Of a stretch of 49,622 nucleotides of DNA, positions 42,180-49,622 are shown one piece after another. The notes beneath the pieces were generated by a model. It did not search any database, was not told the DNA's origin, and saw only the letters and a program-made list of their open reading frames with translations. Source of the DNA: CAWGCA01 sp963820955 (GTDB taxonomy: Bacteria; Pseudomonadota; Gammaproteobacteria; Chromatiales; Chromatiaceae); the NCBI GenBank assembly GCA_963820955.1, contig CAWGCA010000028.1:1-49622 (forward strand), in the 5' to 3' direction. Numbering within the stretch: the first letter of the stretch is position 1; the number at the start of each line of letters is the position of its first letter. The position numbers were made by a program, and so were the translations under genes.

Positions 42180-44726
42180 ATGAAAGCAAGCGACATACCG
42201 AACGCCAACCAAGTCTTGGTCGTTGACGACGATTTCACGATACGACTTCTGGTGGCGGAGGCCCTCGAACAGGCTGGTTTCAGAGTCATCGAGGTGGAGA
42301 CCGGCAGAGACGCTCTGGCCGCATTCCAGGAGCATCAACCGAGTGTGGTGCTGATGGACGTTGTGATGCCGGAGATGGACGGCTTCGTCGCCTGCTCAGA
42401 ACTGAGAAGACTCCCAGGAGCCGAGCATATTCCTGTATTGATGATGACTGGTCTGGAAGACGAGGAGTCGATCAATCGTGCCTATGATGCCGGAGCTACC
42501 GATTTTATTACCAAGCCGATCAACTATACTTTGCTCGGACATCGAGTGAGGTATATGCAGCGCTCCAGCAAGACCACGCTGGATCTGGTCAGTAGCCAGC
42601 GCCATCTTGCCAATGCGCAGCGCATTGCTCGCCTCGGTCACTGGACCTGGGCTCTGGAGACCAATTCGGTTTATTGGTCGGAGGAGGCGCGGCAGATTTT
42701 GGGGCTGAAAGATCTCCCTACGACCACCCCTTTCGACAATATTCTTTCCTGTATTCCGATCGAGGAAAGAGATTGGGTTCAGGTAAAATATCAGGAACTG
42801 ATGGAAATAGAACAGGCCGCTGAGTTCAGTCACCAGGTTGTTCATTCCGACGGTTCGAAAAAGTATATACAGCAACAGGTGGAGGTGATATCCAACGACC
42901 ACGGAAAAGCGATCAGGCTGTACGGCACGGTACAAGACATTACTAGTCTAAGGAAGGCGGAAAATCGCATTCGAACACTTGCCTATTACGACACCCTTAC
43001 CGGTCTGCCGAACCGCGAATTCTTCAAAGAAAATCTAAACAGGGCGATCTCTCTCGCTAAACGCTATGACCGAAAGGGTTCCCTGCTGTTTCTCGATCTC
43101 GATAATTTCAAGCGCATCAACGATACGCTGGGCCATAAAGTTGGCGATCTACTGCTCGTCAACGTCGGTGAACGTCTACGAAAAAGCACACGTGCAACCG
43201 ACCTCGTGAACCGACCTGGGGCCGTCGCTGAAAACGATAACCTAGCGCGGCTGGGTGGTGACGAGTTTACCGTGCTGATATCGGAAATACGCTCAGTCGA
43301 AGATGCAAGCGCTATCGCCAGTCGAATTCTGGATTGTTTTTCGAAGCCCTTTCATCTTTCGGGCCATGACATGGTCATTTCCCCCAGCATCGGAGTTGCT
43401 GTTTTTCCCGACGATGGCGAGGAGGTGGATACCCTGCTACAGAACGGCGACATGGCGATGTACTCTGCCAAGCGGGACGGAAAGAACGCGTTTCGTTTTT
43501 TCAATGCTTCCATGAACGAAGCAGCTCAGAAGCGCCTGCTTATGGAGAATCAGCTTCGCAAGGCCCTCGAAAAAAACGAACTATCACTCCACTACCAGCC
43601 ACAAAAGGATATGGTCACAGGGCGGATATCCGGTGTGGAAGCCTTGTTGCGTTGGAGTAATTCTGAACTGGGACAGGTGCCACCCGGAGAATTCATTCCC
43701 CTGGCGGAAGAGACCGGGATGATTGTAAAAATTGGTGAGTGGGTGTTGCGCACTGCCTGCATCCAGGCCAAGACTTGGAGAACTCGGGGTATCCCACTGG
43801 AACGCATGGCAGTCAATGTATCGGTACACCAGTTCGTGCAAACGGGCTTTCCGGAACTCGTGGCGCGGATTCTTTCGGATACCGGCCTTGAGCCGGAGGC
43901 ATTGGAGTTGGAAGTCACAGAGAGTCTTCTGATGAAGGACGCGGAAAGTGCTGTGCGTACGCTGAATGAACTCAAGGCGCTTGGTATTCAGCTTGCGATA
44001 GACGACTTCGGTACCGGTTACTCAAGCCTGAGTTATCTGAAACAGTTCCCTATTGATCGGCTTAAAATCGACAGGGCATTTGTAAACGATATCAATATCG
44101 ACCCCAATGATGCCGCGATAGCAATGGCGGTGATCGCTATGGCCGAGAAAATGTCGCTTCGGGTTACCGCAGAGGGGGTTGAGAATGAGGAGCAACTTGG
44201 CTTTCTCAAGGCCAAGCATTGTGACGAAATACAGGGTTATCATTTGAGCAGGCCTCTGGCAGCCCGTGAAACGGAACAATTTCTTATCGGATGGCAGGGT
44301 ACGGAGGAGTACCAGCAAGGTCAGCCACCAACTGTCCTGATCGTAGATGATGATCCCAATACCCTACGGGTACACAGCCGGGTACTCGGGTTCGATGGAT
44401 ACAGGATTCTTACCGCTTCAAGCGCTGTCAGCGCGCTTGAGCTACTGGCGAAGAATGATGTGGGTGTAGTGATTTCCGACTATCAAATGGCGGGAATGAA
44501 TGGCAATGAGTTTCTAAGCCGAGTGAGAAGACTCTACCCGTCCAGTGTTCGACTCATGGTGAGTGGTGCCAGTGATATACAGTCGTTGATCGACAGCGTG
44601 AATGAGGGGGCTATCTACAAATTTTTGGAGAAACCTGTGCCCACCAGTGAGTTAAGAGAGACAATCAGAGAGGCGTTCGCAGTTTCCGTGAAAAACCCAA
44701 CTGTAGATACATCGTTGACCGCATGA
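42180..44726 (+). CDS. REC-PAS-GGDEF-EAL-REC c-di-GMP enzyme
   Basis: 848 residues. The N-terminal receiver has VVDDDFTIR and Asp60 in LMDVVMPEMDG. A PAS-like domain is at about 145-255. GGDEF is intact (359-363, RLGGDEF), and EAL is intact (487-489, GVEALLRW; later IDDFGTGYSSL and GVENEEQ). A second C-terminal receiver has Asp767 in VVISDYQMAGMNG and ends near EKPVPTSEL. It could make or degrade cyclic di-GMP. No RxxD inhibitory site is visible five residues before GGDEF. It is encoded directly after the hybrid kinase, probably as one operon. Confidence 0.92.
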   Translation: MKASDIPNANQVLVVDDDFTIRLLVAEALEQAGFRVIEVETGRDALAAFQEHQPSVVLMDVVMPEMDGFVACSELRRLPGAEHIPVLMMTGLEDEESINRAYDAGATDFITKPINYTLLGHRVRYMQRSSKTTLDLVSSQRHLANAQRIARLGHWTWALETNSVYWSEEARQILGLKDLPTTTPFDNILSCIPIEERDWVQVKYQELMEIEQAAEFSHQVVHSDGSKKYIQQQVEVISNDHGKAIRLYGTVQDITSLRKAENRIRTLAYYDTLTGLPNREFFKENLNRAISLAKRYDRKGSLLFLDLDNFKRINDTLGHKVGDLLLVNVGERLRKSTRATDLVNRPGAVAENDNLARLGGDEFTVLISEIRSVEDASAIASRILDCFSKPFHLSGHDMVISPSIGVAVFPDDGEEVDTLLQNGDMAMYSAKRDGKNAFRFFNASMNEAAQKRLLMENQLRKALEKNELSLHYQPQKDMVTGRISGVEALLRWSNSELGQVPPGEFIPLAEETGMIVKIGEWVLRTACIQAKTWRTRGIPLERMAVNVSVHQFVQTGFPELVARILSDTGLEPEALELEVTESLLMKDAESAVRTLNELKALGIQLAIDDFGTGYSSLSYLKQFPIDRLKIDRAFVNDINIDPNDAAIAMAVIAMAEKMSLRVTAEGVENEEQLGFLKAKHCDEIQGYHLSRPLAARETEQFLIGWQGTEEYQQGQPPTVLIVDDDPNTLRVHSRVLGFDGYRILTASSAVSALELLAKNDVGVVISDYQMAGMNGNEFLSRVRRLYPSSVRLMVSGASDIQSLIDSVNEGAIYKFLEKPVPTSELRETIREAFAVSVKNPTVDTSLTA

Positions 44727-44855
44727 ATAGTAGAAATCAATCGTAGGCGGCCTGAACGCTAGGAGTTGGATCCTTGGCAAACGGGCTGGCCATTGCCCCG
44801 ATCATCGTTGAGTCCACAGGCCAACCATCCAGTCCTCCGATGCGATACGCTGTGC

Positions 44856-46334
44856 TCACTCCACGGCAATGACGCGCATGGTCGTGTGACTTGCTGCGCC
44901 TTCGCTATTGACCGTAAACGTTCGAGCGAGCGGACCGACCAGCTCGTCCGGTGCGGCAACATATAGATGGCACTTGTCCAAATCGGGATGATCTTGTTGC
45001 AACAGCGCATAGAGTGTGGGCGCGTCGGTTTGCTGCGGTAGCTTGGTCAAACGGAAATTGTCCAAGGCGTCCTCCCAAGATCGGAACAGGTTGAGAACCT
45101 TGTCGCCCCAGGCCGGCTCATGCACCAGGTAGACGTGCAGCCAATCCGCATTGTCGATGGCGATCGCGTGCTCCAGCAGGCTCTTGACGTACCCGATGCC
45201 CTCGCCGGCCGCGATCAGCACACAGGGCGCGATGTCGTCTTCCTGCAGCACGAAATTTCCGTGCGGACCTTCAATAAGGACCATCTGGCCAATGATGTCG
45301 TCGGCGAGCACCGACTGGCCGAAGTCGTCATTGGCCCGGCGCCGGATCAGAAACAGCAGATGCCCAACGTCACAGGCACAGGAGGCGACCGGATAGATCC
45401 GGCTGGCCCCGTCCTCGTTGGTCAGGCGCACGGTCTGACCGGACATGAAACGCAGGGAGTGTGTGCGAGGCGTTTTCAAGTGCAGCAGCGCACCCTCGGG
45501 ACTCAGGTGCTCGATGCGTTGCACGATGGCGCGAATCTCTTGCGCCGGGAGCTGTGCCGGGCTGGTCGCCTCGTGAGCCTCGATCACCAGGTCGGTGACG
45601 GCGGTCCATGAGCAGGCGAGGATATAGCCCTCCTCCTGTTCATGGGCGCTGAGTACATAATCATGCTCCCGTAACTGGGTCGCCCGGCCCGCAACAATAC
45701 GACACTTGCAGGCGCCGCAGTTGCCGCAGGAGCAGCCGTAGTCCATATGCAGCCCGGCGCGCAGGGCTGCATTGAGCAGGCTCTCTTTGCCCTCGACAAT
45801 ATATTCATGACCGCTCGGCTTGAGCTTCACTTTGGCGGCGAGCAGCTTCAGGAAGGTATCCCGCGCGAAGATCTCCGCGCGCGCGTCTACCCCAAGGGAG
45901 GGTGCTTCCAGGCTGGCGATCAGGCTCTCGCGCAAGGCATCCAACCGTGTGCGCGTCGCCGGCTCGGCGCTCGCACTGATCTCCTCCAGGCGCTGCGAGA
46001 TTTCCTCGAACAGCAGCTCTCCCCTATTCAAGGCCGCCTTGGTGAGGACGAGCACCGACTGCATCTCCTTGAGTCGAGCCAACAAAACGTCCGGTTGCGG
46101 AATCCAGCCGTCGCTGTATTCACGCTTTGGTCGCGCTGTCTCCTTGATGCGTTCTATTCGTTCGAATACCGGATCTCTGTCGAGGTCGATCTTGGGGTAC
46201 AGCGACAACAAATCGCCGATCGCGATCTTGCCTTCTAACATGTTCAGGCCGCTCTGGCGCAGGGTTTCCTGCAGCTCGCTGCGCGTGACTCCGGCCAGCT
46301 TGGCGGCACGGGATAGGGATAGGGGCTGTGGCAT
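44856..46334 (-). CDS. 2Fe-2S ferredoxin/FAD/NAD(P) oxidoreductase with HTH-like N-terminus
   Basis: 492 residues from the ATG at 46334; upstream in-frame codons lack family character. Residues 1-50 look like a MerR/excise-type helix-turn-helix (LSLSRAAKLAGVTRSELQ). A helical linker follows, then a plant-type 2Fe-2S domain with CX4CX2C (YGCSCGNCGACKC, near residue 200) and a fourth Cys in LACSW. A ferredoxin-reductase-type FAD domain (RIYPVASC) and an NAD-binding domain (VLIAAGEGIGYVKSL) end it. It would pass electrons from NAD(P)H to a partner oxygenase or other acceptor, which is not encoded nearby. It is monocistronic here and convergent with the GGDEF gene. Confidence 0.85.
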   Translation of the reverse strand: MPQPLSLSRAAKLAGVTRSELQETLRQSGLNMLEGKIAIGDLLSLYPKIDLDRDPVFERIERIKETARPKREYSDGWIPQPDVLLARLKEMQSVLVLTKAALNRGELLFEEISQRLEEISASAEPATRTRLDALRESLIASLEAPSLGVDARAEIFARDTFLKLLAAKVKLKPSGHEYIVEGKESLLNAALRAGLHMDYGCSCGNCGACKCRIVAGRATQLREHDYVLSAHEQEEGYILACSWTAVTDLVIEAHEATSPAQLPAQEIRAIVQRIEHLSPEGALLHLKTPRTHSLRFMSGQTVRLTNEDGASRIYPVASCACDVGHLLFLIRRRANDDFGQSVLADDIIGQMVLIEGPHGNFVLQEDDIAPCVLIAAGEGIGYVKSLLEHAIAIDNADWLHVYLVHEPAWGDKVLNLFRSWEDALDNFRLTKLPQQTDAPTLYALLQQDHPDLDKCHLYVAAPDELVGPLARTFTVNSEGAASHTTMRVIAVE

Positions 46335-46992
46335 AACTAGTGGACCTGGTTGTCGTTTTCCGGCGTGAAACCTGCGTGCGCACCGACCAGGTGCGGGAGG
46401 CACCCAGCAAAGGCGAAGACCGACGTTGAAAAGCTTATCACCGCAGCGGGGTACCGTACACTCCCATCCGCATGTTTCGGCGAGAGCCTGCAGATTAAGG
46501 TCGAGCTACCATTTTTGCAGTGCGGGCGTTCTTGACGCGGAGTTCTGCTCGCAGCAATGCACACTCTTCGTGAAGGGATCGTTCTGCGCCATAAGCCTTA
46601 CCCGGGTATTGACGAATCGGCGTCAACACCATCAGCGCTGATATCCGGCGTATCGATTATCGTTGGCATTCGCGGGAAATGGTTTCGGGTCGCTTCTATT
46701 CTCGCGGCGGTCGCAATCACTGCGCGTTCAACAAGCCCCGTATAGCGCCGGGGTCAGCTGGTGATCTGGGGCCACCGCGATGCCAAAGCCGCTGCGCTCG
46801 AAGCCACCAGGAGGTCGCGCCGCCACAAGCCAGCTTGTTAGACTGATCAAACCACAAGGCAACGAACCGCTTGGCTGGGCCATCAACGGACGTGGCAGGG
46901 TAGCGTTCGGATCGCAGGTGCGAAGGCGCGTGAAAATGGTGTTAGCACCTCCCATACTTGCTGGCCTCGAGCCTGACAGGAGAAACCGGACC
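46335..46992. other. GC-rich spacer between reductase and pyrC
   Basis: About 660 bases with several overlapping ORFs on both strands, none with recognised homology or a ribosome binding site. It should hold the divergent promoters. An open frame runs into pyrC from 46780, but the PyrC family starts at 46993. Confidence 0.4.
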
Positions 46993-48016
46993 ATGAATGC
47001 TCTGACCCTCACTCGTCCCGACGACTGGCACGTGCACCTGCGGGACGGCGACATGCTTGCGGCCGTGCTGCCGGACACCGCCCGGCGTTTCGCCAGGGCC
47101 ATCGTGATGCCCAACCTAAAGCCGCCTGTACGCACCGTGGCGGAGGCTGCCGCCTACAGGGGCCGCATACTCGCGGCCCTCCCTGCTGGGCTGACCTTCG
47201 AGCCCCTGTTGACCCTATACCTAACGGACAACACGTCGCCCGAGGAGATCTATAAGGCCAAGGCCAGCGGCTTCGTACATGCAGTGAAGTATTACCCCGC
47301 CGGGGCCACCACCAATTCGGATTCCGGCGTCACCGACATCCGGCGGGTGGACGCCGCACTGGAGGCGATGCAAGCGGCCGGGTTGCCCCTGCTGCTGCAC
47401 GGCGAGGTGACAGACCCGGGCATGGACGTGTTTGATCGGGAGGCGGTGTTCATCGAGCAGCACTCTGGCGCCCCTGCTGCAGCGCCTGCCCCGGCTCAAG
47501 GTTGTACTGGAGCACATCACCACCCGTCAGGCAGCGGAATTCGTGGCAGCTGACCCGGCCAGCGTGGGGGCTACCATCACCGCGCACCATCTGCTCTACA
47601 ACCGCAATGCCATGTTCCAGGGCGGCATCCGTCCCCATTACTACTGCCTGCCGGTGCTGAAGCGGGAGACACATCGCGAGGCCCTGGTGGCCGCTGCGAC
47701 CAACGGCAATCCCAAGTTCTTCCTGGGCACGGATAGCGCACCCCACGTCACGTCTGCCAAGGAATCGGCCTGCGGCTGCGCCGGCATCTATACTGCCCAT
47801 GCCGCTATCGAGCTGTACGCCGAGGCCTTCGAGGCGGCTGATGCACTAGACAAGCTGGAAAATTTCTCCAGCCATTTTGGCCCCGACTTATATGGCCTGC
47901 CCCGCAATACCGATACCATCACCCTGGTGAAGGGAAGGCATACCGTGCCTGCCCGGCATGACGGAGGCATCACCCCTCTAAGGGCAAACGACCAACTGGC
48001 TTGGCGGATGGCGTAG
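46993..48016 (+). pseudogene. pyrC: Dihydroorotase PyrC, frameshifted as written
   Basis: ATG at 46993 with AGGAGA upstream. The first frame has the zinc ligands in DDWHVHLRDG, the carboxylated Lys in HAVKYYPAGATT, and LLLHGEV. The frame is lost near 47450-47465 after AVFIEQ and continues one base later with LAPLLQRLPRLKVVLEHITT, then the catalytic Asp in LGTDSAPH, to 48016. The restored protein is about 341 residues, the E. coli-type length. It catalyses carbamoyl-aspartate to dihydroorotate in pyrimidine synthesis. All active-site residues survive, and the gene is normally essential for pyrimidine prototrophy, so a sequence error or another pyrC copy is likely. Confidence 0.88.
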
Positions 48017-48310
48017 GAGTCAGCCGTTTGTCAGGAAACCAAAACCGCGGTTGCCGACAGTCCTTTCCTTCAAATAAGTGATCGAACTGCTCAAGACCCG
48101 GTAGCCGAACGGCTTGATCGGGGAACGGCTGTTCCCGTAACAGAGCGGCCCTTCACCTGAAGCGGTCTAATCGGCAACTGCGGGCCGGGTCTTGTCATCT
48201 GAGTAAATCACTCAAGAAATTTATTGCTCCGCATCATCATGCTGCACCGCAATAGGTGGGAATCGGCCAACAAGAAACATTCGTTAACTTGACTAATTTG
48301 GGAGCGGACT

Positions 48311-48667
48311 TCAAGACGGCTTAAATAGACACTCGGCAGGGGGTTTCAAGTGTTCGGCGATTTTTTCCTGGGCCATGTCGCATAGACCGCATTGGCGGCA
48401 CGAGGTGTTGCCGTAGGCGCTGAGCGGGAGGTTAGTAATCAGCCGGCGACCGAATTCGGTGCCGAGGTCACTGTCGGCGGGGTGGTTGTGAAGAAATTGT
48501 TCGACCTGGGCGCTGAATCGATCGATGAATTCCTCCATCTCCTGGCAGTGTTCACGCTTCCCGGCAGCGTTAATCAGACTGTTGAGGCAGTCGATAAATT
48601 TTCGGTTTCGTTTGTCCGTCTCAGCGTCTCCGGTCTGGAAACGGCTTTTCCAGCGCAGCGGACGCAT
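48311..48667 (-). CDS. Hemerythrin-like relic with C-terminal Cys cluster
   Basis: 118 residues, ATG at 48667 with AGAAGAG upstream. The start WKSRFQTGDAETDKRNRKFI aligns by pattern with the hemerythrin motif W-x-TGD-x-x-xD-x-xH, but the iron-ligand His is Asn here. HNH remains in FLHNHPAD. The C-terminus carries SCRQCGLCDM and another Cys in AECLF, which could bind metal or zinc. A domain that lost oxygen binding and gained a different metal site is possible. It stands alone on the minus strand. Confidence 0.55.
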   Translation of the reverse strand: MRPLRWKSRFQTGDAETDKRNRKFIDCLNSLINAAGKREHCQEMEEFIDRFSAQVEQFLHNHPADSDLGTEFGRRLITNLPLSAYGNTSCRQCGLCDMAQEKIAEHLKPPAECLFKPS

Positions 48668-49240
48668 ATTTTCAACTCTTCTGCTGGCTAAAGATTAAAA
48701 CATTCTAACTCAAATCGATCCATCGCTCGACCTATTATCTGTAATTCTGCTGTCGGAAGGATGAGGAATTTTCACATACCAGTGCGCTGTGCAATGGCTG
48801 TGTTTTTTTCTGGTAGATGAGAGTCCCACCCAGCAATTTCGTACCAGCTGGAAGCAGTGAGAGCAATCATTCTGAGTAACCAGTTGGGGTACTGAGACAT
48901 TCGACTAAATTTAGTAGGTTTTCTTTTTGGTCGTTCCGACTTGAAGGGGCAGTTCCGGCCAAACAATAGACGTTCCTCGATCCTACTCGAAACTTCTGGA
49001 AGATACTGGAGGCGGAACTTGCCGATCTTTGTATGCAAAGGCACTAGAAACCCTCTAGCTCAGATCTGGAGATAGTATGCTTAACTCCTCACCACGCCTC
49101 TTGTGATAAAGATATTGTTCCCGGAACATCTCCGTTACTATGGAACGATCCAGCTTCTACATGGTCCATGTTTCTTCACGCCTAAGCAGGTGCAGTCTTG
49201 AACTTCCCGCCGGTGCGACCACAACAAACCAGGATGGAGA
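48668..49240. other. Spacer with a weak minus-strand ORF
   Basis: About 570 bases. A minus-strand ORF at 48772-49044 (90 residues, basic first half, tail with SSWYEIAGWDSHLPEKN) has no recognised family or ribosome binding site and is probably not a gene. Nothing else is seen. Confidence 0.3.
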
Positions 49241-49246
49241 ATGGAG

Positions 49247-49622
49247 ATGAAACCCAGATTACTCACAACCCTTTCACTTGTTGCCTTACTGTTTGCCGTA
49301 CCGGCTCATTCGGTAGCGGCGGCGACCGTTAAAATCACCCCTCTGGGCAGCCACGACGGTGAATTCTGCCGTCTCGACCGGGCCATAGTATTCGAGGATC
49401 CGGACGGAACCCGAGTTCTCTACGACGCCGGCCGAACGGTAGCGGGTGCTGGCGATGTACGCCTGGGCCGGATAGACGCGGTGCTGGTCAGCCACATGCA
49501 CGGCGATCACCTGGGTGATCGGCACATTGGTCAGGTCAACGCCGGACAATGCGGAAAGCCGGAATTTCCGGAAATGGCGGCGCCTGATTCGAACTCGGTC
49601 AATATCGCTCTGGCCAAGCAGG
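49247..49622 (+). CDS. Secreted metallo-beta-lactamase-fold hydrolase, N-terminal part
   Basis: The gene runs past the window end; 125 residues are seen. The ATG at 49247 has GGAGA six bases before; an in-frame ATG at 49241 is also possible. The signal peptide is clear (LLTTLSLVALLFAVPAHSVA). The metal-binding motif is HMHGDH in VSHMHGDHLGD, preceded by a DAGRTVA segment. This indicates a binuclear zinc hydrolase exported to the periplasm. The substrate is unknown. Confidence 0.85.
   Translation, partial: MKPRLLTTLSLVALLFAVPAHSVAAATVKITPLGSHDGEFCRLDRAIVFEDPDGTRVLYDAGRTVAGAGDVRLGRIDAVLVSHMHGDHLGDRHIGQVNAGQCGKPEFPEMAAPDSNSVNIALAKQ

Overview
The window comes from a gammaproteobacterium. The evidence is a complete rRNA operon in the order 16S, tRNA-Ile(GAU), tRNA-Ala(UGC), 23S, 5S with gamma-type end sequences, plus a birA-coaX-SPOR gene string and an E. 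coli-type PyrC. Sulfur-oxidising or Chromatiales-like relatives are plausible, but I cannot fix the genus without a database. Base composition is mixed: the core genes are moderately GC-rich, the large repeat gene at 12.1-18.6 kb and the 44.9-48 kb genes are clearly richer, and several spacers are AT-rich.

Layout. 0-11 kb is an accessory island of the PEP-CTERM/exosortase type: the end of a ThiF-like E1 enzyme, a nitroreductase-like flavoprotein, a SAM methyltransferase, a PEP-CTERM surface protein, the TPR lipoprotein PrsT and the exosortase-associated acyltransferase related to acyl-homoserine-lactone synthases. It is interrupted by a frameshifted IS transposase and a DUF6788-like remnant. 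No exosortase is in the window. 11-18.6 kb is one 2454-residue secreted repeat protein. Its N-terminal domain is a paralogue of the PEP-CTERM protein at 3.4 kb, but the C-terminal sorting tail is replaced by SdrD-like repeats. Both genes carry -24/-12 sigma-54 promoter matches with correct spacing. 18.7-26.6 kb holds palindromic repeats, a secreted alpha/beta hydrolase and an outer-membrane trafficking set (LolA-like protein, beta-barrel, PAS-RND/MMPL fusion). 26.7-32.6 kb holds a minus-strand small RNA that looks like a CsrB/RsmZ-type CsrA sponge, divergent from the rRNA operon. 32.8-37.8 kb is a housekeeping string (TerB-like, M61 peptidase, birA, coaX, SPOR protein). 38.4-44.7 kb is an ethylbenzene-dehydrogenase-type haem protein followed by a hybrid histidine kinase and a REC-PAS-GGDEF-EAL-REC protein. 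44.9-49.6 kb holds a 2Fe-2S flavin reductase, a frameshifted pyrC, a hemerythrin-like relic and the start of a periplasmic metallo-beta-lactamase-fold protein.

How they may work together. The PEP-CTERM genes make and export extracellular matrix or surface proteins under likely RpoN control. The CsrA-sponge-like RNA and the c-di-GMP enzyme are the kinds of regulator that control surface and matrix programmes, but that link is inference. Five genes are broken by a single frameshift, all in the same direction (+1). This may be decay or a systematic sequence error.
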